Of a DNA stretch of 64,000 nucleotides, positions 54,945 through 64,000 are shown piece by piece; position 1 is the first letter of the stretch; each line of letters opens with the position of its first letter. This DNA is from Thermococcus indicus. GTDB lineage: Archaea > Methanobacteriota_B > Thermococci > Thermococcales > Thermococcaceae. The position numbers and the translations under genes were made by a program. The stretch is from assembly GCF_006274605.1 (NCBI RefSeq), contig NZ_CP040846.1, forward strand, positions 1,867,041 through 1,931,040. Direction: 5' to 3'. Below the pieces are notes generated by a model. It saw only the letters and a program-made list of their open reading frames with translations. It was not told the DNA's origin and made no database searches.

Positions 54945-56150
54945 ATGGACAAACGGTGGAGTTCAGTCCTGCTTGACACGCTGGTCATGACGGCCGGCTT
55001 TGGAACCCTGACCATGATGGCCGTCGCAAAGCCCGATATAATCGCCCACTTCGGGATAAGCAGCGCCGAGTACGAATGGCAGCACATAGCTTACGTCTTT
55101 GGTCTGTTCATAGCGTTCCTTCTCGGCCACACCAGGATATACGAGGGGAGCTTCAAGAAGAGCGTTGCCATAGCACTCAGCTGGGCGGCGATAGCGCAGG
55201 CACTCATTCCGCTCGCCCCCAACTGGTACGTCGTCGTCTTCCTCAGGTTCATCCAGGGTTTCGTGGTCACGCTCGTGCCGCTCTTCAGCACCCAGATAGC
55301 CCAGTTCTTCGTTGCCGAGAGGCCCTTTGCTAAGGGTATAATCCTCTCCGGTATCTTCTGGGGCGGCGTGTTTGGGAGCATGAGCGCCAAGTACGCCGTC
55401 GCGGACTTCGGATGGAGGGGCGGTTTCTGGGTTACAGTACTCATAATGTACGCCGTTCTCGCCCTCTGGTGGTTCTTCGTCGAGGACTTCGAGATAATCC
55501 ACAAGACCGAGGGGGTCGAGAGGGTAAGCGTCTGGAAGATGCCCTTCACCTGGGTGCTCGGCTTCACGTTCTTCCCGGCCCTCTGGGTCATATTCACCAT
55601 CATAGGGTTCTCCGCATCCCTCGGCTATGAAATCGGATGGACCAAGGAGCACGTGGCAACTCTCAGCACGAGCCTCAACATATCCAAGGCACTCTGGAGC
55701 ATAGGCATGGGCTACGTCGGCTACATGCTCTCCAGGAAGAACCCGAACGCAAGGGGTCTCTTCAAGGCCATCGTGCAGGTCATGATATTCTCCTACGCGG
55801 TTGCCTTCATAGGACTGCTGGTCTACGGCAAGGCCATGCTCGCCGGCAACTACACCCTGGCACTCGCATCGGTGGTCCTCATCGGGGCCCTTCAGGGAAC
55901 CGGACCGGCGTTCTGGACCAGTGCCCCGGCCACGTATCCCAGGAACATCTTCCCGAAGGCCAGCTTCGCCCTCGGTCTCATCTCCAACTCGGCCAACGCC
56001 ATAGCCCCAACGATAACGGACGTACTCGCGAGGCAGAGCACCGGCCTGGCCCTGGGAGAACTGGCCCTCATGCCGCTCATAGGAATCCTGACCCTTATAG
56101 CGGTCTCGAGGATGAGGCTCCCCGTGGAGGAGCTCGGAGATGCGGCCTAA
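54945..56150 (+). CDS. Major facilitator superfamily transporter
   Basis: This 401-residue protein has about 12 transmembrane helices (for example IAYVFGLFIAFLLGHTRIY, FIQGFVVTLVPLFSTQIAQF, VLGFTFFPALWVIFTIIGF). Loop 2-3 carries GHTRIYEGSFKK rather than the classic GxxxDRxGRR. Substrate unknown. ATG 54945 is preceded by AGGAGGG. It overlaps the next small membrane gene by 11 bases. Confidence 0.9.
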   Translation: MDKRWSSVLLDTLVMTAGFGTLTMMAVAKPDIIAHFGISSAEYEWQHIAYVFGLFIAFLLGHTRIYEGSFKKSVAIALSWAAIAQALIPLAPNWYVVVFLRFIQGFVVTLVPLFSTQIAQFFVAERPFAKGIILSGIFWGGVFGSMSAKYAVADFGWRGGFWVTVLIMYAVLALWWFFVEDFEIIHKTEGVERVSVWKMPFTWVLGFTFFPALWVIFTIIGFSASLGYEIGWTKEHVATLSTSLNISKALWSIGMGYVGYMLSRKNPNARGLFKAIVQVMIFSYAVAFIGLLVYGKAMLAGNYTLALASVVLIGALQGTGPAFWTSAPATYPRNIFPKASFALGLISNSANAIAPTITDVLARQSTGLALGELALMPLIGILTLIAVSRMRLPVEELGDAA

Positions 56151-56469
56151 ACCTCTCGTCGTTTCTTTCTTTATCCTTCTCGCGGTATTCTTCTACGGCA
56201 TAGCCGCGATGAGCTTCGGAGAGGAGTACACGTTTTTTGGCTACATCCTCGTGGGGAGCGTGCACCTGCTCTTCGCCTACGGGGTTTGGGTTGGACACGA
56301 GACAATCGTGGACCTCTCGGCGTACATAGCCCTCCTGGACCTTCTCTTCGGGCTCCTCTGGGTGATGGTGGGGCTGTCTCTTCCGGCGGTGACGCTGGCC
56401 CTCCTCTCGGCGCTGATACTCTTCGTTCTGATGGACGAGGACGTAAGAACCGAGCTCAAGATGCCGTGA
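56140..56469 (+). CDS. Small membrane protein (four helices), unknown
   Basis: This 109-residue protein is made of four hydrophobic helices (PLVVSFFILLAVFFYGIAAM, YILVGSVHLLFAYGVWVG, IALLDLLFGLLWVMVG, ALLSALILFVLMDED) with a short charged C terminus. No family is apparent. It overlaps the MFS gene by 11 bases, so they are co-translated; an accessory role to the transporter is possible. Confidence 0.8.
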   Translation: MRPKPLVVSFFILLAVFFYGIAAMSFGEEYTFFGYILVGSVHLLFAYGVWVGHETIVDLSAYIALLDLLFGLLWVMVGLSLPAVTLALLSALILFVLMDEDVRTELKMP

Positions 56470-56528
56470 GGAAACTTTTCTGGCGAAAATTTTGTCATAC
56501 TATATTGCCCAAGAATGTCCACCAACCG

Positions 56529-56536
56529 TTATAAGG
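56529..56536 (+). promoter_or_regulatory. TATA box of the cmo-aor unit
   Basis: TTATAAGG lies 41 bases before ATG 56570. Transcription would start near 56558. No recognisable SurR or TrmBL1 site was seen nearby. Confidence 0.55.
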
Positions 56537-56569
56537 GGTTGTCAAAAACTCCACTTTCAGGTGTCAGTT

Positions 56570-57694
56570 ATGGAGGGCCACCACCTTTTCGATTTGTCGG
56601 ACTACAAGGTTTTAATACCCAAAAAACCGGACCTTAGATACCTCTACCTCGAGATAACCAACCGTTGTAATCTCCGCTGTGAGATGTGCTTCAAGCAGTA
56701 CTGGGAGGATCCCGAAGGCGATATGGACTGGGAGCTGTTCCTCAAAATCCTCGATGAAGCGGAGGAGCTTCCTGAGCTGGAAATGATATACTTCGGCGGA
56801 ATCGGAGAGCCGACCGTTCATCCGCGCTTTATGGATATGGCCAGAGAGGTCAAGAGGCGTGGCTTCGCCCTCGGTATAAGCACCAACGGTTTCCTTCTCA
56901 CTGACGAAAGGATTGAAGAGCTTGTAAAGCTCGGCCTCGACCTGATTTACTTCTCCATAGACTCCGTGCCGACCCAGCCGGTTGACATCGGGCACATAAA
57001 GCCCGACTACACTAGCTCCCGCATAAGGAAAATCCAGGAGGTAAAGAAAGAACTCGGGAGCGACGTCCCGCACATCGGCGTCGAGGTCGTCGCAACGAAG
57101 GAGAACTACAGGGAATTACCTGAGATAGCCCACTACGTCGGCTCTCTCGGCGTTGATACGCTCCTGATCTCGAATCTGATTCCGATAACCAAGGAGCACG
57201 CGGAGCTAATAGTTTACGATGGGAGCGTCGATATGAAGCCCGTCGTCGATAAGCTGGAAGCAATCTACCACGGCTACCTCCACAAGATAGCTGAGTTTTC
57301 CTTAAGGACCGAGAGGAAGTGCGAGTTCGTTGATAAAAAGGTCGCCGTCGTCCGCTGGGACGGTGAGGTAGCACCATGCTACCGCTTCCTGCACACCTAT
57401 CCGGAGATAGTCTTCGGGAGGGAGAAGAAGGTCTACGCCCACTCCTTCGGCAACGTGAGAAAGAAGAGCCTGTCGGAGATATGGACTGGCAGGGAGTACA
57501 GCTGGTTCAGATATGTCGTTAAAAACGCCCTCTACCCAAGCTGTACGGACTGTCCGCTCAATGAGTCCTGTTCCTTTGTCCAAGATACCAACTACGACTG
57601 CTGGGGCAACACGCCGAGCTGCGCTGACTGCCTCTGGGCAAGGCGTATAGTGCTCTGTCCGATTCCGGAGAAGGGCATGAAAGGCTTCTGGTAG
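56570..57694 (+). CDS. cmo: Radical SAM tungsten-cofactor modifying protein (Cmo)
   Basis: This 374-residue radical SAM protein is the partner found next to aldehyde:ferredoxin oxidoreductase in Pyrococcus. The cluster motif is CNLRCEMC (C-x3-C-x2-C, near residues 33-40), followed by GGIGEPTVHPRF, and a C-terminal Cys-rich SPASM-like region (CTDCPLNESCSF, CADCLW, CPI). It probably modifies or inserts the tungstopterin. ATG 56570 is preferred, just past the promoter; the frame is open to 56492. It precedes aor by 111 bases. Confidence 0.9.
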   Translation: MEGHHLFDLSDYKVLIPKKPDLRYLYLEITNRCNLRCEMCFKQYWEDPEGDMDWELFLKILDEAEELPELEMIYFGGIGEPTVHPRFMDMAREVKRRGFALGISTNGFLLTDERIEELVKLGLDLIYFSIDSVPTQPVDIGHIKPDYTSSRIRKIQEVKKELGSDVPHIGVEVVATKENYRELPEIAHYVGSLGVDTLLISNLIPITKEHAELIVYDGSVDMKPVVDKLEAIYHGYLHKIAEFSLRTERKCEFVDKKVAVVRWDGEVAPCYRFLHTYPEIVFGREKKVYAHSFGNVRKKSLSEIWTGREYSWFRYVVKNALYPSCTDCPLNESCSFVQDTNYDCWGNTPSCADCLWARRIVLCPIPEKGMKGFW

Positions 57695-57701
57695 TTAAAC
57701 G

Positions 57702-57732
57702 AATGTGCTTTCCACATCCAGCAATGCACATT
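57702..57732. promoter_or_regulatory. Inverted repeat between cmo and aor
   Basis: AATGTGC (57702-57708) and GCACATT (57726-57732) are perfectly complementary, with a 17-base spacer. A T-rich tract and TATA-like CTTATTAAC (57748-57756) follow. It may be an operator or a stem that ends the cmo message before the strong aor transcript. Confidence 0.4.
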
Positions 57733-57805
57733 TCTTTTGCTTTCGTCAAACTTATTAACATCGATGTACAAAAATGTTTCCAAGAACTACCGGAGGCTTC
57801 AGGAT

Positions 57806-59623
57806 ATGTTTGCGTATTGGGGGAAAATTTTGAGGGTGAACTTGACAGACGGGACCATAAAGGAGGAGCACTTCGACGAGAAGTTCGCGAGGAAGTGGCT
57901 GGGAACGAGGGGATTCGGTATCTACTACCTCCTCAGGGAGATGGATGCCACAGCGGATCCGCTGAGTCCTGAGAATAAGATTATATACACCACCGGCCCT
58001 CTGACAGGAACCACTGCCCCAACGGGCGGAAGATACATGGTCATAACCAAGAGCCCTCTGACGGGCTACATAGCCATGGCGAACTCCGGAGGCTTCTTTG
58101 GGGCAGAGCTCAAGTTCGCCGGCTGGGACGCGATAATAGTTGAGGGCGCCTCCGATCACCCGGTTTACCTCTACATCAACGACGAGAGCGTCGAGCTCAG
58201 GGACGCTTCCCACCTGTGGGGCAAGACATCAACCGAGACAGAGGAGGCACTCAAAGAAGAAATCGGCGACAAGAGGATTCGTGCGGCGCTCATAGGTCCG
58301 GCCGGTGAAAATCTCGTCAAGTTCGCGGCGGTGATGAACGACGAGCACAGGGCAGCCGGCAGAGGTGGCGTTGGAGCTGTCATGGGTAGCAAGAAGCTGA
58401 AGGCCATCGTCGTCCGCGGCCACAAGCGCGTCGAGGTTGCAGACAGGGCGAGGTTCACGTCGGTGGTCAAGGAGAAGACCGACAAGCTCAGGAACGACCC
58501 AACAGCAGGCGGCGGACTGCCGAAGTACGGAACCGCTGTCCTCGTGAACATAATCAACCAGAACGGCCTTTACCCCACGAGGAACTTCCAGTACAGCCAG
58601 TTTGAGTACGCAGAGGAGCAGAGTGGAGAAGCGATGGCGGCCAAGTACCTTATCAGGAACAAGCCGTGCTACGCCTGTCCGATCGGCTGTGGTAGGGTGA
58701 ACAAGCTCCCAACGACTGGCGTCACCGAGGGACCGGAGTACGAGAGCATCTGGGCTCTCGGAGCACACAACGGTATAAACGACCTCGCGAGCATCATCGA
58801 GGCCAACCACTGGGCCGACGAATACGGCATGGACACCATCAGCCTCGGTGGAACGCTCGCGACTGCCATGGAGCTCTACGAGAAGGGCATCCTCAAGCAG
58901 GAGGACCTTGGAGAGGAGGCTCCGCCCTTCAGGTGGGGCAACACCGAGGTTCTGCACTACTACATCGAGAAGATCGCCAAGCGCGAGGGCTTCGGTGACA
59001 AGCTGGCAGAAGGCGGCTACCGCCTGGCCGAGATGTACGGCCACACCGAGTACTTCATGGGCGTCAAGAAGCAGGAATTGCCAGCATATGACCCGCGTGG
59101 AGCTGAGGGCCACGGTCTCGGTTACGCCACCAACAACCGTGGCGGCTGTCACATCAAGCAGTACATGATAAGCCCCGAGATACTCGGCTACCCGTACAAG
59201 ATGGACCCGCACGACATCGGCGACGAGAAGGTCAAGATGGTCATACTCTTCCAGGACCTCACGGCTCTCATCGACGCCGCTGGACTGTGTGTCTTTACCA
59301 CCTTCGGTCTCGGCGCCGATGACTACCGCGACATGCTGAACGCGGCCCTTGGCTGGGACTTCTCGACCGAGGACTACCTCAAGATCGGAGAGCGCATCTG
59401 GAACGCCGAGAGACTCTTCAACCTGAAGGCCGGCCTCGACCCGCTCAAGGAGGACACACTGCCGAAGAGGCTCCTCGAGGAGCCCGTCAGGAACGGGCCG
59501 AACAAGGGCCACGTCGTCAGGCTCCACCTGATGCTTCCGAAGTACTACAAGTTCCGCGGCTGGACCGAGGACGGAAAGATAACCGAGGAGAAGATGAAGG
59601 AGCTCGGTTTGAATGAGTTGTAA
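57806..59623 (+). CDS. aor: Tungsten aldehyde:ferredoxin oxidoreductase
   Basis: AOR oxidises aldehydes from amino-acid fermentation, reducing ferredoxin, with a tungstopterin and a 4Fe-4S cluster. The 605-residue length equals the Pyrococcus enzyme as I recall it. It starts MFAYWGKILRVNL and has APTGGRYMVITKSPLTGYIA, HRAAGRGGVGAVMGSK, the cluster Cys CYACPIGC (with a later Cys in DAAGLC), and CDELG-like substrate region. ATG 57806 is chosen from this match; GGAGGC lies upstream. The frame is open to 57737 without support. Confidence 0.97.
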   Translation: MFAYWGKILRVNLTDGTIKEEHFDEKFARKWLGTRGFGIYYLLREMDATADPLSPENKIIYTTGPLTGTTAPTGGRYMVITKSPLTGYIAMANSGGFFGAELKFAGWDAIIVEGASDHPVYLYINDESVELRDASHLWGKTSTETEEALKEEIGDKRIRAALIGPAGENLVKFAAVMNDEHRAAGRGGVGAVMGSKKLKAIVVRGHKRVEVADRARFTSVVKEKTDKLRNDPTAGGGLPKYGTAVLVNIINQNGLYPTRNFQYSQFEYAEEQSGEAMAAKYLIRNKPCYACPIGCGRVNKLPTTGVTEGPEYESIWALGAHNGINDLASIIEANHWADEYGMDTISLGGTLATAMELYEKGILKQEDLGEEAPPFRWGNTEVLHYYIEKIAKREGFGDKLAEGGYRLAEMYGHTEYFMGVKKQELPAYDPRGAEGHGLGYATNNRGGCHIKQYMISPEILGYPYKMDPHDIGDEKVKMVILFQDLTALIDAAGLCVFTTFGLGADDYRDMLNAALGWDFSTEDYLKIGERIWNAERLFNLKAGLDPLKEDTLPKRLLEEPVRNGPNKGHVVRLHLMLPKYYKFRGWTEDGKITEEKMKELGLNEL

Positions 59624-59855
59624 TTTTTCCAATTTGTCATAAATTCTTTTCTACTTTGTTTGTTTTGAATGCGAGCATATTGTCTCCGCCGTTAGTGATC
59701 TGCTGGACGTAATCAGCGATTCTCCAATTATTCCGAACATCATGTTTGGAAATTTTGACAAATCAGGTTAAAAACATGTACATTATCTCAATGTACTAGT
59801 ACTAAAGGTATACTGTTGCACAACATTTTTAACCTCTGACCGGTTCATTTCTAAG
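59624..59855. other. AT-rich regulatory region upstream of the subtilisin gene
   Basis: This 230-base stretch holds no gene. It contains GTACATT-ATCTC-AATGTAC (59778-59796), a perfect seven-base dyad, directly followed by TAGTACTA. TATA-like TTTTTAAC is at 59826-59833, about 24 bases before the predicted transcript start near 59857. The dyad sits 30-48 bases upstream of the TATA box, where an activator would bind. Confidence 0.5.
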
Positions 59856-59890
59856 ATGGCCCATATAGTAGGGCCATGTACATGGAGGTG
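59856..59890 (+). promoter_or_regulatory. Structured 5' leader of the subtilisin mRNA
   Basis: A perfect seven-base hairpin (ATGGCCC 59856-59862, loop of eight, GGGCCAT 59871-59877) would sit at the very 5' end of the mRNA. A second palindrome, CCATGTACATGG (59874-59885), overlaps its 3' arm and leads into GGAGGTG (59884-59890). The two folds cannot coexist, and the second includes the first two bases of the ribosome site. Confidence 0.5.
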
Positions 59891-59895
59891 CTACA

Positions 59896-61872
59896 ATGAA
59901 GAGATGGAATGTATTGTTGGTTGCCCTGGTACTCGTCGGAATGATGGCGGGCGCTGTTGCAGCCGTGCCGGCCAAGCCAGCGGTTGCCCCGCAGGTCCAG
60001 AAGAACTACGGTTTACTGACCCCGGGATTGTTCAAGAAAGTTCAGAGAATGGACTGGAACCAGGAAGTCAGCACCGTCATGATGTTCAACAGCCCGGCCG
60101 ACAGGGACAGGGCCCTCAGGGTCCTCAAGGCCATGGGTGCTGAAATTAAGTACACCTACAAGATTATCCCGGCAGTTGCCGTCAAGATGAAGGTCAGAGA
60201 CCTGCTCATGATCGCAGGTATGATAGACGCCGGCTTCTTTGGCAACACCAAGGTTTCTGGAATAAAGTTCATTCAGGAGGACTACAAGGTTCAGGTCAAC
60301 GTTGAAACCGAGGGTCTCGACGAGTCCGCTGCCCAGGTTATGGCCACCAACATGTGGAACCTCGGCTACGATGGCTCGGGAATAACAATCGCGGTAATCG
60401 ACACAGGTATAGACGCTTCACATCCCGATCTCCAGGGCAAGGTGATCGGCTGGAAGGACTACGTGAATGACCGTTCGAGCCCCTACGACGACAACGGCCA
60501 CGGAACCCACGTCGCTTCCATTGCAGCGGGAACCGGAGCGGCCAGCAACGGCCAGTACAAGGGAATGGCTCCCGGAGCAAAGCTCGTTGGAGTGAAGGTC
60601 CTCAACGCAGACGGTTCGGGAAGCATCTCCGACATCATAGCCGGTGTGGACTGGGCGGTCCAGAACAAGGACAAGTACGGAATAAGGGTCATCAACCTCT
60701 CCCTCGGCTCGAGCCAGAGCTCCGACGGTACCGACTCCCTCAGCCAGGCAGTGAACAACGCCTGGGACGCTGGAATAGTCGTTTGTGTCGCCGCTGGAAA
60801 CAGCGGCCCCGACAAGTACACCGTCGGTTCCCCGGCCGCGGCCAGCAAGGTCATCACCGTCGGCGCCGTCGATAAGTACGACGTCATAACCGACTTCTCA
60901 AGCAGAGGACCAACCGCCGACAACAGGCTCAAGCCCGAGGTCGTCGCTCCGGGCAACTGGATCATAGCCGCCCGCGCCAGCGGAACCCAGCTCACCGACG
61001 TTACCATCGGTGACTACTACGTCGCCGCCCCCGGAACTTCGATGGCAACCCCGCACGTCGCTGGAATCTCCGCCCTCATACTCCAGGCCCACCCAAGCTG
61101 GACCCCCGACCAGGTTAAGACCGCCCTCATAGAAACCGCCGACATAGTCAAGCCCGACGAGATAGCGGACATAGCATACGGTGCCGGTAGGGTGAACGCC
61201 TACAAGGCATCCAACTACGATGGCTACGCCAAGCTCGTCTTCACAGGCTACGTCGCCGACAAGGGAAGCGCCACGCACTCCTTCGACATCAACGGAGCTT
61301 CATTCGTTACCGCCACCCTCTACTGGGACAACGGCGGAAGCGATATTGACCTCTACCTCTATGACCCCAACGGCAACCAGGTTGATTACTCCTACACCGC
61401 CTACTACGGCTTCGAGAAGGTCGGCTACTACAACCCGACCGCCGGAACCTGGACGCTCAAGGTCGTCAGCTACAGCGGTGCGGCAAACTACCAGGTCGAT
61501 GTGGTCAGCGATGGCTCCCTCAGCGAATCCAGCGGTGGTGGAGGCGGTGGAAGCGAGCCGACGGTTGACGAACAGACCTTCACCGGCTACGTCCACGACT
61601 ACTACGACAGGAGCGACAGCTTCAAGATGACCGTTAACAGCGGAGCCACCAAGATAACCGGTGACCTCGTCTTCGATACCAGCGCCCACGACCTCGACCT
61701 CTACCTCTACGATCCGAACGGCAACCTCGTTGACCGCTCCGAGAGCTACAACAGCAACGAACACGTCGAGTACAGCAACCCCGCCCCGGGTGACTGGACG
61801 TTCCTCGTCTACGCCTACAACACCTACGGCTGGGCCTCCTACACCCTCTACGGAAAGGTCTACTACGGGTGA
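59896..61872 (+). CDS. Secreted subtilisin-like serine protease (Tk-SP type)
   Basis: This 658-residue exported protease has a signal peptide ([20 protein letters not shown]), a prodomain of about 110 residues, and a catalytic domain with Asp in [13 protein letters not shown] (about residue 169), His in [13 protein letters not shown] and Ser in [15 protein letters not shown] (about 383). Two C-terminal beta domains of a PPC/jelly-roll kind ([30 protein letters not shown]) are joined by a Gly-rich linker ([11 protein letters not shown]). The layout matches Tk-SP of T. kodakarensis. ATG 59896 follows GGAGGTG. Confidence 0.95.
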   Translation: MKRWNVLLVALVLVGMMAGAVAAVPAKPAVAPQVQKNYGLLTPGLFKKVQRMDWNQEVSTVMMFNSPADRDRALRVLKAMGAEIKYTYKIIPAVAVKMKVRDLLMIAGMIDAGFFGNTKVSGIKFIQEDYKVQVNVETEGLDESAAQVMATNMWNLGYDGSGITIAVIDTGIDASHPDLQGKVIGWKDYVNDRSSPYDDNGHGTHVASIAAGTGAASNGQYKGMAPGAKLVGVKVLNADGSGSISDIIAGVDWAVQNKDKYGIRVINLSLGSSQSSDGTDSLSQAVNNAWDAGIVVCVAAGNSGPDKYTVGSPAAASKVITVGAVDKYDVITDFSSRGPTADNRLKPEVVAPGNWIIAARASGTQLTDVTIGDYYVAAPGTSMATPHVAGISALILQAHPSWTPDQVKTALIETADIVKPDEIADIAYGAGRVNAYKASNYDGYAKLVFTGYVADKGSATHSFDINGASFVTATLYWDNGGSDIDLYLYDPNGNQVDYSYTAYYGFEKVGYYNPTAGTWTLKVVSYSGAANYQVDVVSDGSLSESSGGGGGGSEPTVDEQTFTGYVHDYYDRSDSFKMTVNSGATKITGDLVFDTSAHDLDLYLYDPNGNLVDRSESYNSNEHVEYSNPAPGDWTFLVYAYNTYGWASYTLYGKVYYG

Positions 61873-61876
61873 ACCC

Positions 61877-61902
61877 TTTTAACTCCCCCTTTTCTTTCGT
61901 TT
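61877..61902 (+). terminator. T-rich termination region after the subtilisin gene
   Basis: Three T runs (CCTTTTAA, CCCTTTTC, TTTCGTTTC) follow the stop. The next gene on the same strand has its ribosome site at 61905-61912. Confidence 0.45.
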
Positions 61903-61916
61903 CTGGGGTGGTGGAA

Positions 61917-63689
61917 GTGAGAAACCTGCTTGCAATAACCCTGCTCACGCTCATGCTTTTATCGGCTGTGCCGGTTCATGCCGAAAAGTCTCAAATCAGT
62001 CCCTACGTCTACGAGCCGACCGTTCCGGACACGGCCTTTGCAGTTCTGGCCCTTTATCGGGCCGGGGACTACGGAAAGGTTCTGGAAGGCTGCGAATGGC
62101 TTATGCAGATAAGGACGCCCTTCGACTCGTGGGGCTTCGCCAACGGGGAGGAGCACGAGGCCAAGTACACTGCCATGGCGATGCTCGCTTTGATGAGGGG
62201 TGAGAACATAGCGGGGGGAAGGTACAGCCCAACCCTCAACGGCGCCGCCTACTGGCTGATATACAAGCAGAACCCGGACGGCTCTTGGAACGACTACACC
62301 GACACAGCACTCGCTTTGATAGCCCTCAGGGAGTTCGTTAACGGGGGCTACATCAACGAGAGCCTTACGGGCTTCGAAAAGGGGGTGGAAGAAGCCATGA
62401 ACCGCGCCCGGGGCTGGCTGATGGGAACCGAACCGAAGATCGATACGGAGAGGATATTTGGCTACATGGCGCTCGGTGAAAAGGAGAAGCTCAGGGAGAT
62501 GGAAGTGAAGGGCGAGCTGAGAGCCTACCGCGCCTTTGCCCTCGCGTACCTCGGTGAAAAAGTGGAACTTGGAGATGACTTTAATTCGACCGTCGCTCTC
62601 GCTATGGCCCTCTACGCGACGGGAGATGAGAAATATCGCGAGGAACTGCTCAAGAGGGAGCACTTCGGCTTCTGGGGCGTTCTGCACTACCGCGTCCTCG
62701 ACCTGCTGAGCGTTTCCAAAGTGGGGGGCTTTGAGAACCTCCGCCCCATAGCCTGCCCGTACCTCTCCAGGATACACCCCACGGACGACTGGGAGAAGGT
62801 CATTCTCGCCGATTACTACCTCCTCTGCAACGAAACCCCCGAACTGCCCTCCAACCTATCCGCCCTGCTCCCGTGGCAGGTGGCCGAGCTGGCGAGAGTT
62901 AAGGCCCTGATGGGTGAGGATTACAGCGGGGAGGTGAGCTACCTCCTCTCGACCGGAAAGAACGGCGTCTGGAGGGACTTCTACAACACCGAGTACGTTG
63001 TGGAGGTCTTCAGGTTCCTCAACGTGAGCCACGACTACTCGCTCTCGCTCGACTACCTCAGCAGGAACCTGACATGGATGCTCGAAACCACAGATTCAGA
63101 AACCGGAAACCCGGTTTACTACAACGTTCCGACTTACTACCTTGCCCACGCGGTCATAGTTTTCAGCGAGTTCGAGATGGAGAAGGAGCTAAACGAGACC
63201 CTGGGCCTGCTTGCGGAGAGGCAGTACGACAACGGGGCCTTCCCCTACACCCAGGGCTCGGTAGCCGGAATAACATCAACGGCGAGGATTGCTTGGGCGC
63301 TCCAGAGGGCCGGACTTGAAGACACGGAAATCCACGTCAAAGCGGTCTCGTTCCTAAGGAATCTGCTCTACGCTGAAATCCCCTCCCCGGAGGTAGCTGG
63401 TGAGACCGCCAGCCTGGCTAACGCCACCTTCCTGCTCGTGAGGGACGGTTCCTACATCGGCAACGCAACGGGGAAGGCAACTATTACCGGTCTGGACGGC
63501 TACGTGGTGATATATCCAGCCGAGAGCCCGCTCTCCATAACTGCCTACGAGGTCAACGGCTTCGCGGCGGTAAAATCCGATGGAAGGAACGAGGAAGCGG
63601 CATACGTTTACATCGGAGTCGGGGCCCTTTTGGTGGCTCTTGCCCTCGTTATCGTGCGGAGGGGAAGGAGAAAGGAATCACAAAGGTGA
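61917..63689 (+). CDS. Secreted toroid-repeat protein with C-terminal membrane anchor, unknown
   Basis: This 590-residue protein has a signal peptide (LLAITLLTLMLLSAVPVHAE), then alpha/alpha toroid repeats like prenyltransferase or terpene cyclase folds (YKQNPDGSWNDYTDTALALI, RQYDNGAFPYTQG), and a C-terminal membrane helix (VYIGVGALLVALALVIVRR). No catalytic motif is clear. It may be a surface adhesion or binding protein. GTG 61917 follows GGGGTGGT. It has the same fold type as the 44 kb protein, but is exported. Confidence 0.82.
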   Translation: MRNLLAITLLTLMLLSAVPVHAEKSQISPYVYEPTVPDTAFAVLALYRAGDYGKVLEGCEWLMQIRTPFDSWGFANGEEHEAKYTAMAMLALMRGENIAGGRYSPTLNGAAYWLIYKQNPDGSWNDYTDTALALIALREFVNGGYINESLTGFEKGVEEAMNRARGWLMGTEPKIDTERIFGYMALGEKEKLREMEVKGELRAYRAFALAYLGEKVELGDDFNSTVALAMALYATGDEKYREELLKREHFGFWGVLHYRVLDLLSVSKVGGFENLRPIACPYLSRIHPTDDWEKVILADYYLLCNETPELPSNLSALLPWQVAELARVKALMGEDYSGEVSYLLSTGKNGVWRDFYNTEYVVEVFRFLNVSHDYSLSLDYLSRNLTWMLETTDSETGNPVYYNVPTYYLAHAVIVFSEFEMEKELNETLGLLAERQYDNGAFPYTQGSVAGITSTARIAWALQRAGLEDTEIHVKAVSFLRNLLYAEIPSPEVAGETASLANATFLLVRDGSYIGNATGKATITGLDGYVVIYPAESPLSITAYEVNGFAAVKSDGRNEEAAYVYIGVGALLVALALVIVRRGRRKESQR

Positions 63690-64000
63690 GTTTCGTTTTT
63701 TCTTAAGTTCTTCCACCCTGGAGGTTATGAAGTCCCTCAAAAACTCCCCGCTGAACTCGGTTCTCCTTCCGTCGAGGTAGGCCAGGTAGATTTGGAGTGC
63801 CCCCTCATCGCCGAGTTCCTGGAGGGTTCTCAGAACGTCATCCTTCGCAAGGGTGGAACCGTTCAGGAAGGCCATCAGCCTTGCCGTCTCGCCGGCCAAG
63901 ATGTGGAGCATCTTTCTGTTCTCCGAGAAGCGCTCGAGATTCCTCAGAATGCCCTCCAACCTGCCGGGGAGGAGCTCGTCCAGAGGGTACTCCGGGATCA
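63678..64000 (-). CDS. Helical protein, 5' end outside the window
   Basis: A minus-strand frame is open from the stop at 63678 to the right edge (I-P-E-Y-P-L-D-E-L-L-P-G-R upstream of the first in-window start codon, TTG 63959). The visible 107 residues are helical and charged (RNLERFSENRKMLHILAGET, AYLDGRRTEFSGEFLRDF). No family is recognised. It overlaps the end of the toroid gene by 12 bases, tail to tail. Confidence 0.65.
   Translation of the reverse strand, partial: IPEYPLDELLPGRLEGILRNLERFSENRKMLHILAGETARLMAFLNGSTLAKDDVLRTLQELGDEGALQIYLAYLDGRRTEFSGEFLRDFITSRVEELKKKRNSPL

Overview
The window is a continuous piece of a Thermococcales chromosome, most likely Thermococcus. The evidence is archaeal: TATA/BRE promoters (for example CGAAAAG followed by TTTATATA before a histone gene), GGTGGTG-type ribosome binding sites, TFB, Gar1, ribosomal protein S17e, a KEOPS Cgi121 subunit, RNase P component 4, a form III-like RuBisCO, tungsten aldehyde:ferredoxin oxidoreductase, a tungstate transporter and a CGP-CTERM surface protein. 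Genes are dense, with many 1-36 base overlaps. I see no insertion sequence, CRISPR array, tRNA gene or prophage.

Layout. Bases 1-8.7 kb are the distal part of a chemotaxis operon: cheB (cut by the left edge), cheA, two cheC genes, cheD, a methyl-accepting receptor, an unrecognised membrane/coiled-coil protein and cheF, the adaptor to the archaellum. Bases 8.7-17.5 kb hold a CGP-CTERM beta-propeller, a HEAT-like protein, a coiled-coil protein, a 5S rRNA gene on the minus strand (11941-12066), an OB/winged-helix protein, RNase P component 4, a cyclase-family hydrolase, S-adenosylhomocysteine hydrolase, a TrmO-like methyltransferase and an AAA ATPase. Bases 17.6-30 kb start with wtpABC for tungstate uptake, followed by housekeeping and uncharacterised genes (HD phosphohydrolase, GTPase, YjbQ, Trm11-like methyltransferase, NfeD-like protein, YgjP-like metalloprotein, glycerate 2-kinase). 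Bases 30-36 kb hold S17e, an ArsR regulator, thymidine kinase, RuBisCO, histone, a phosphodiesterase, and the gar1-tfb operon. Bases 36-46.5 kb hold a PfkB kinase, a previously unlisted C/D box sRNA (36747-36803), a Nudix hydrolase, an ABC exporter, a large lipoprotein, a VapBC-like pair, Dph6, and a toroid-membrane protein paired with a metallo-beta-lactamase. Bases 46.5-53.4 kb hold inositol-1-phosphate synthase, pyrF, a PUA protein, ribL, and a minus-strand cluster RHH-ftsZ-segA-like-segB-like. Bases 53.4-64 kb hold an aminotransferase, two transporters, the cmo-aor tungstoenzyme pair, a secreted subtilisin and a second secreted toroid protein.

The most interesting unit is 49.99-52.8 kb: a SegAB/ParA-type segregation pair directly behind ftsZ, preceded by a small ribbon-helix-helix regulator. 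Four copies of a roughly 20-base motif lie just past the segB-like gene (three copies) and just upstream of ftsZ (one copy). This could link chromosome segregation to division, with the repeats as candidate centromere or operator sites. A second non-coding find is the C/D sRNA whose closing stem contains the ribosome binding site of the following Nudix gene. Tungsten uptake (wtpABC) and use (cmo-aor) occur in the same window, about 36 kb apart.
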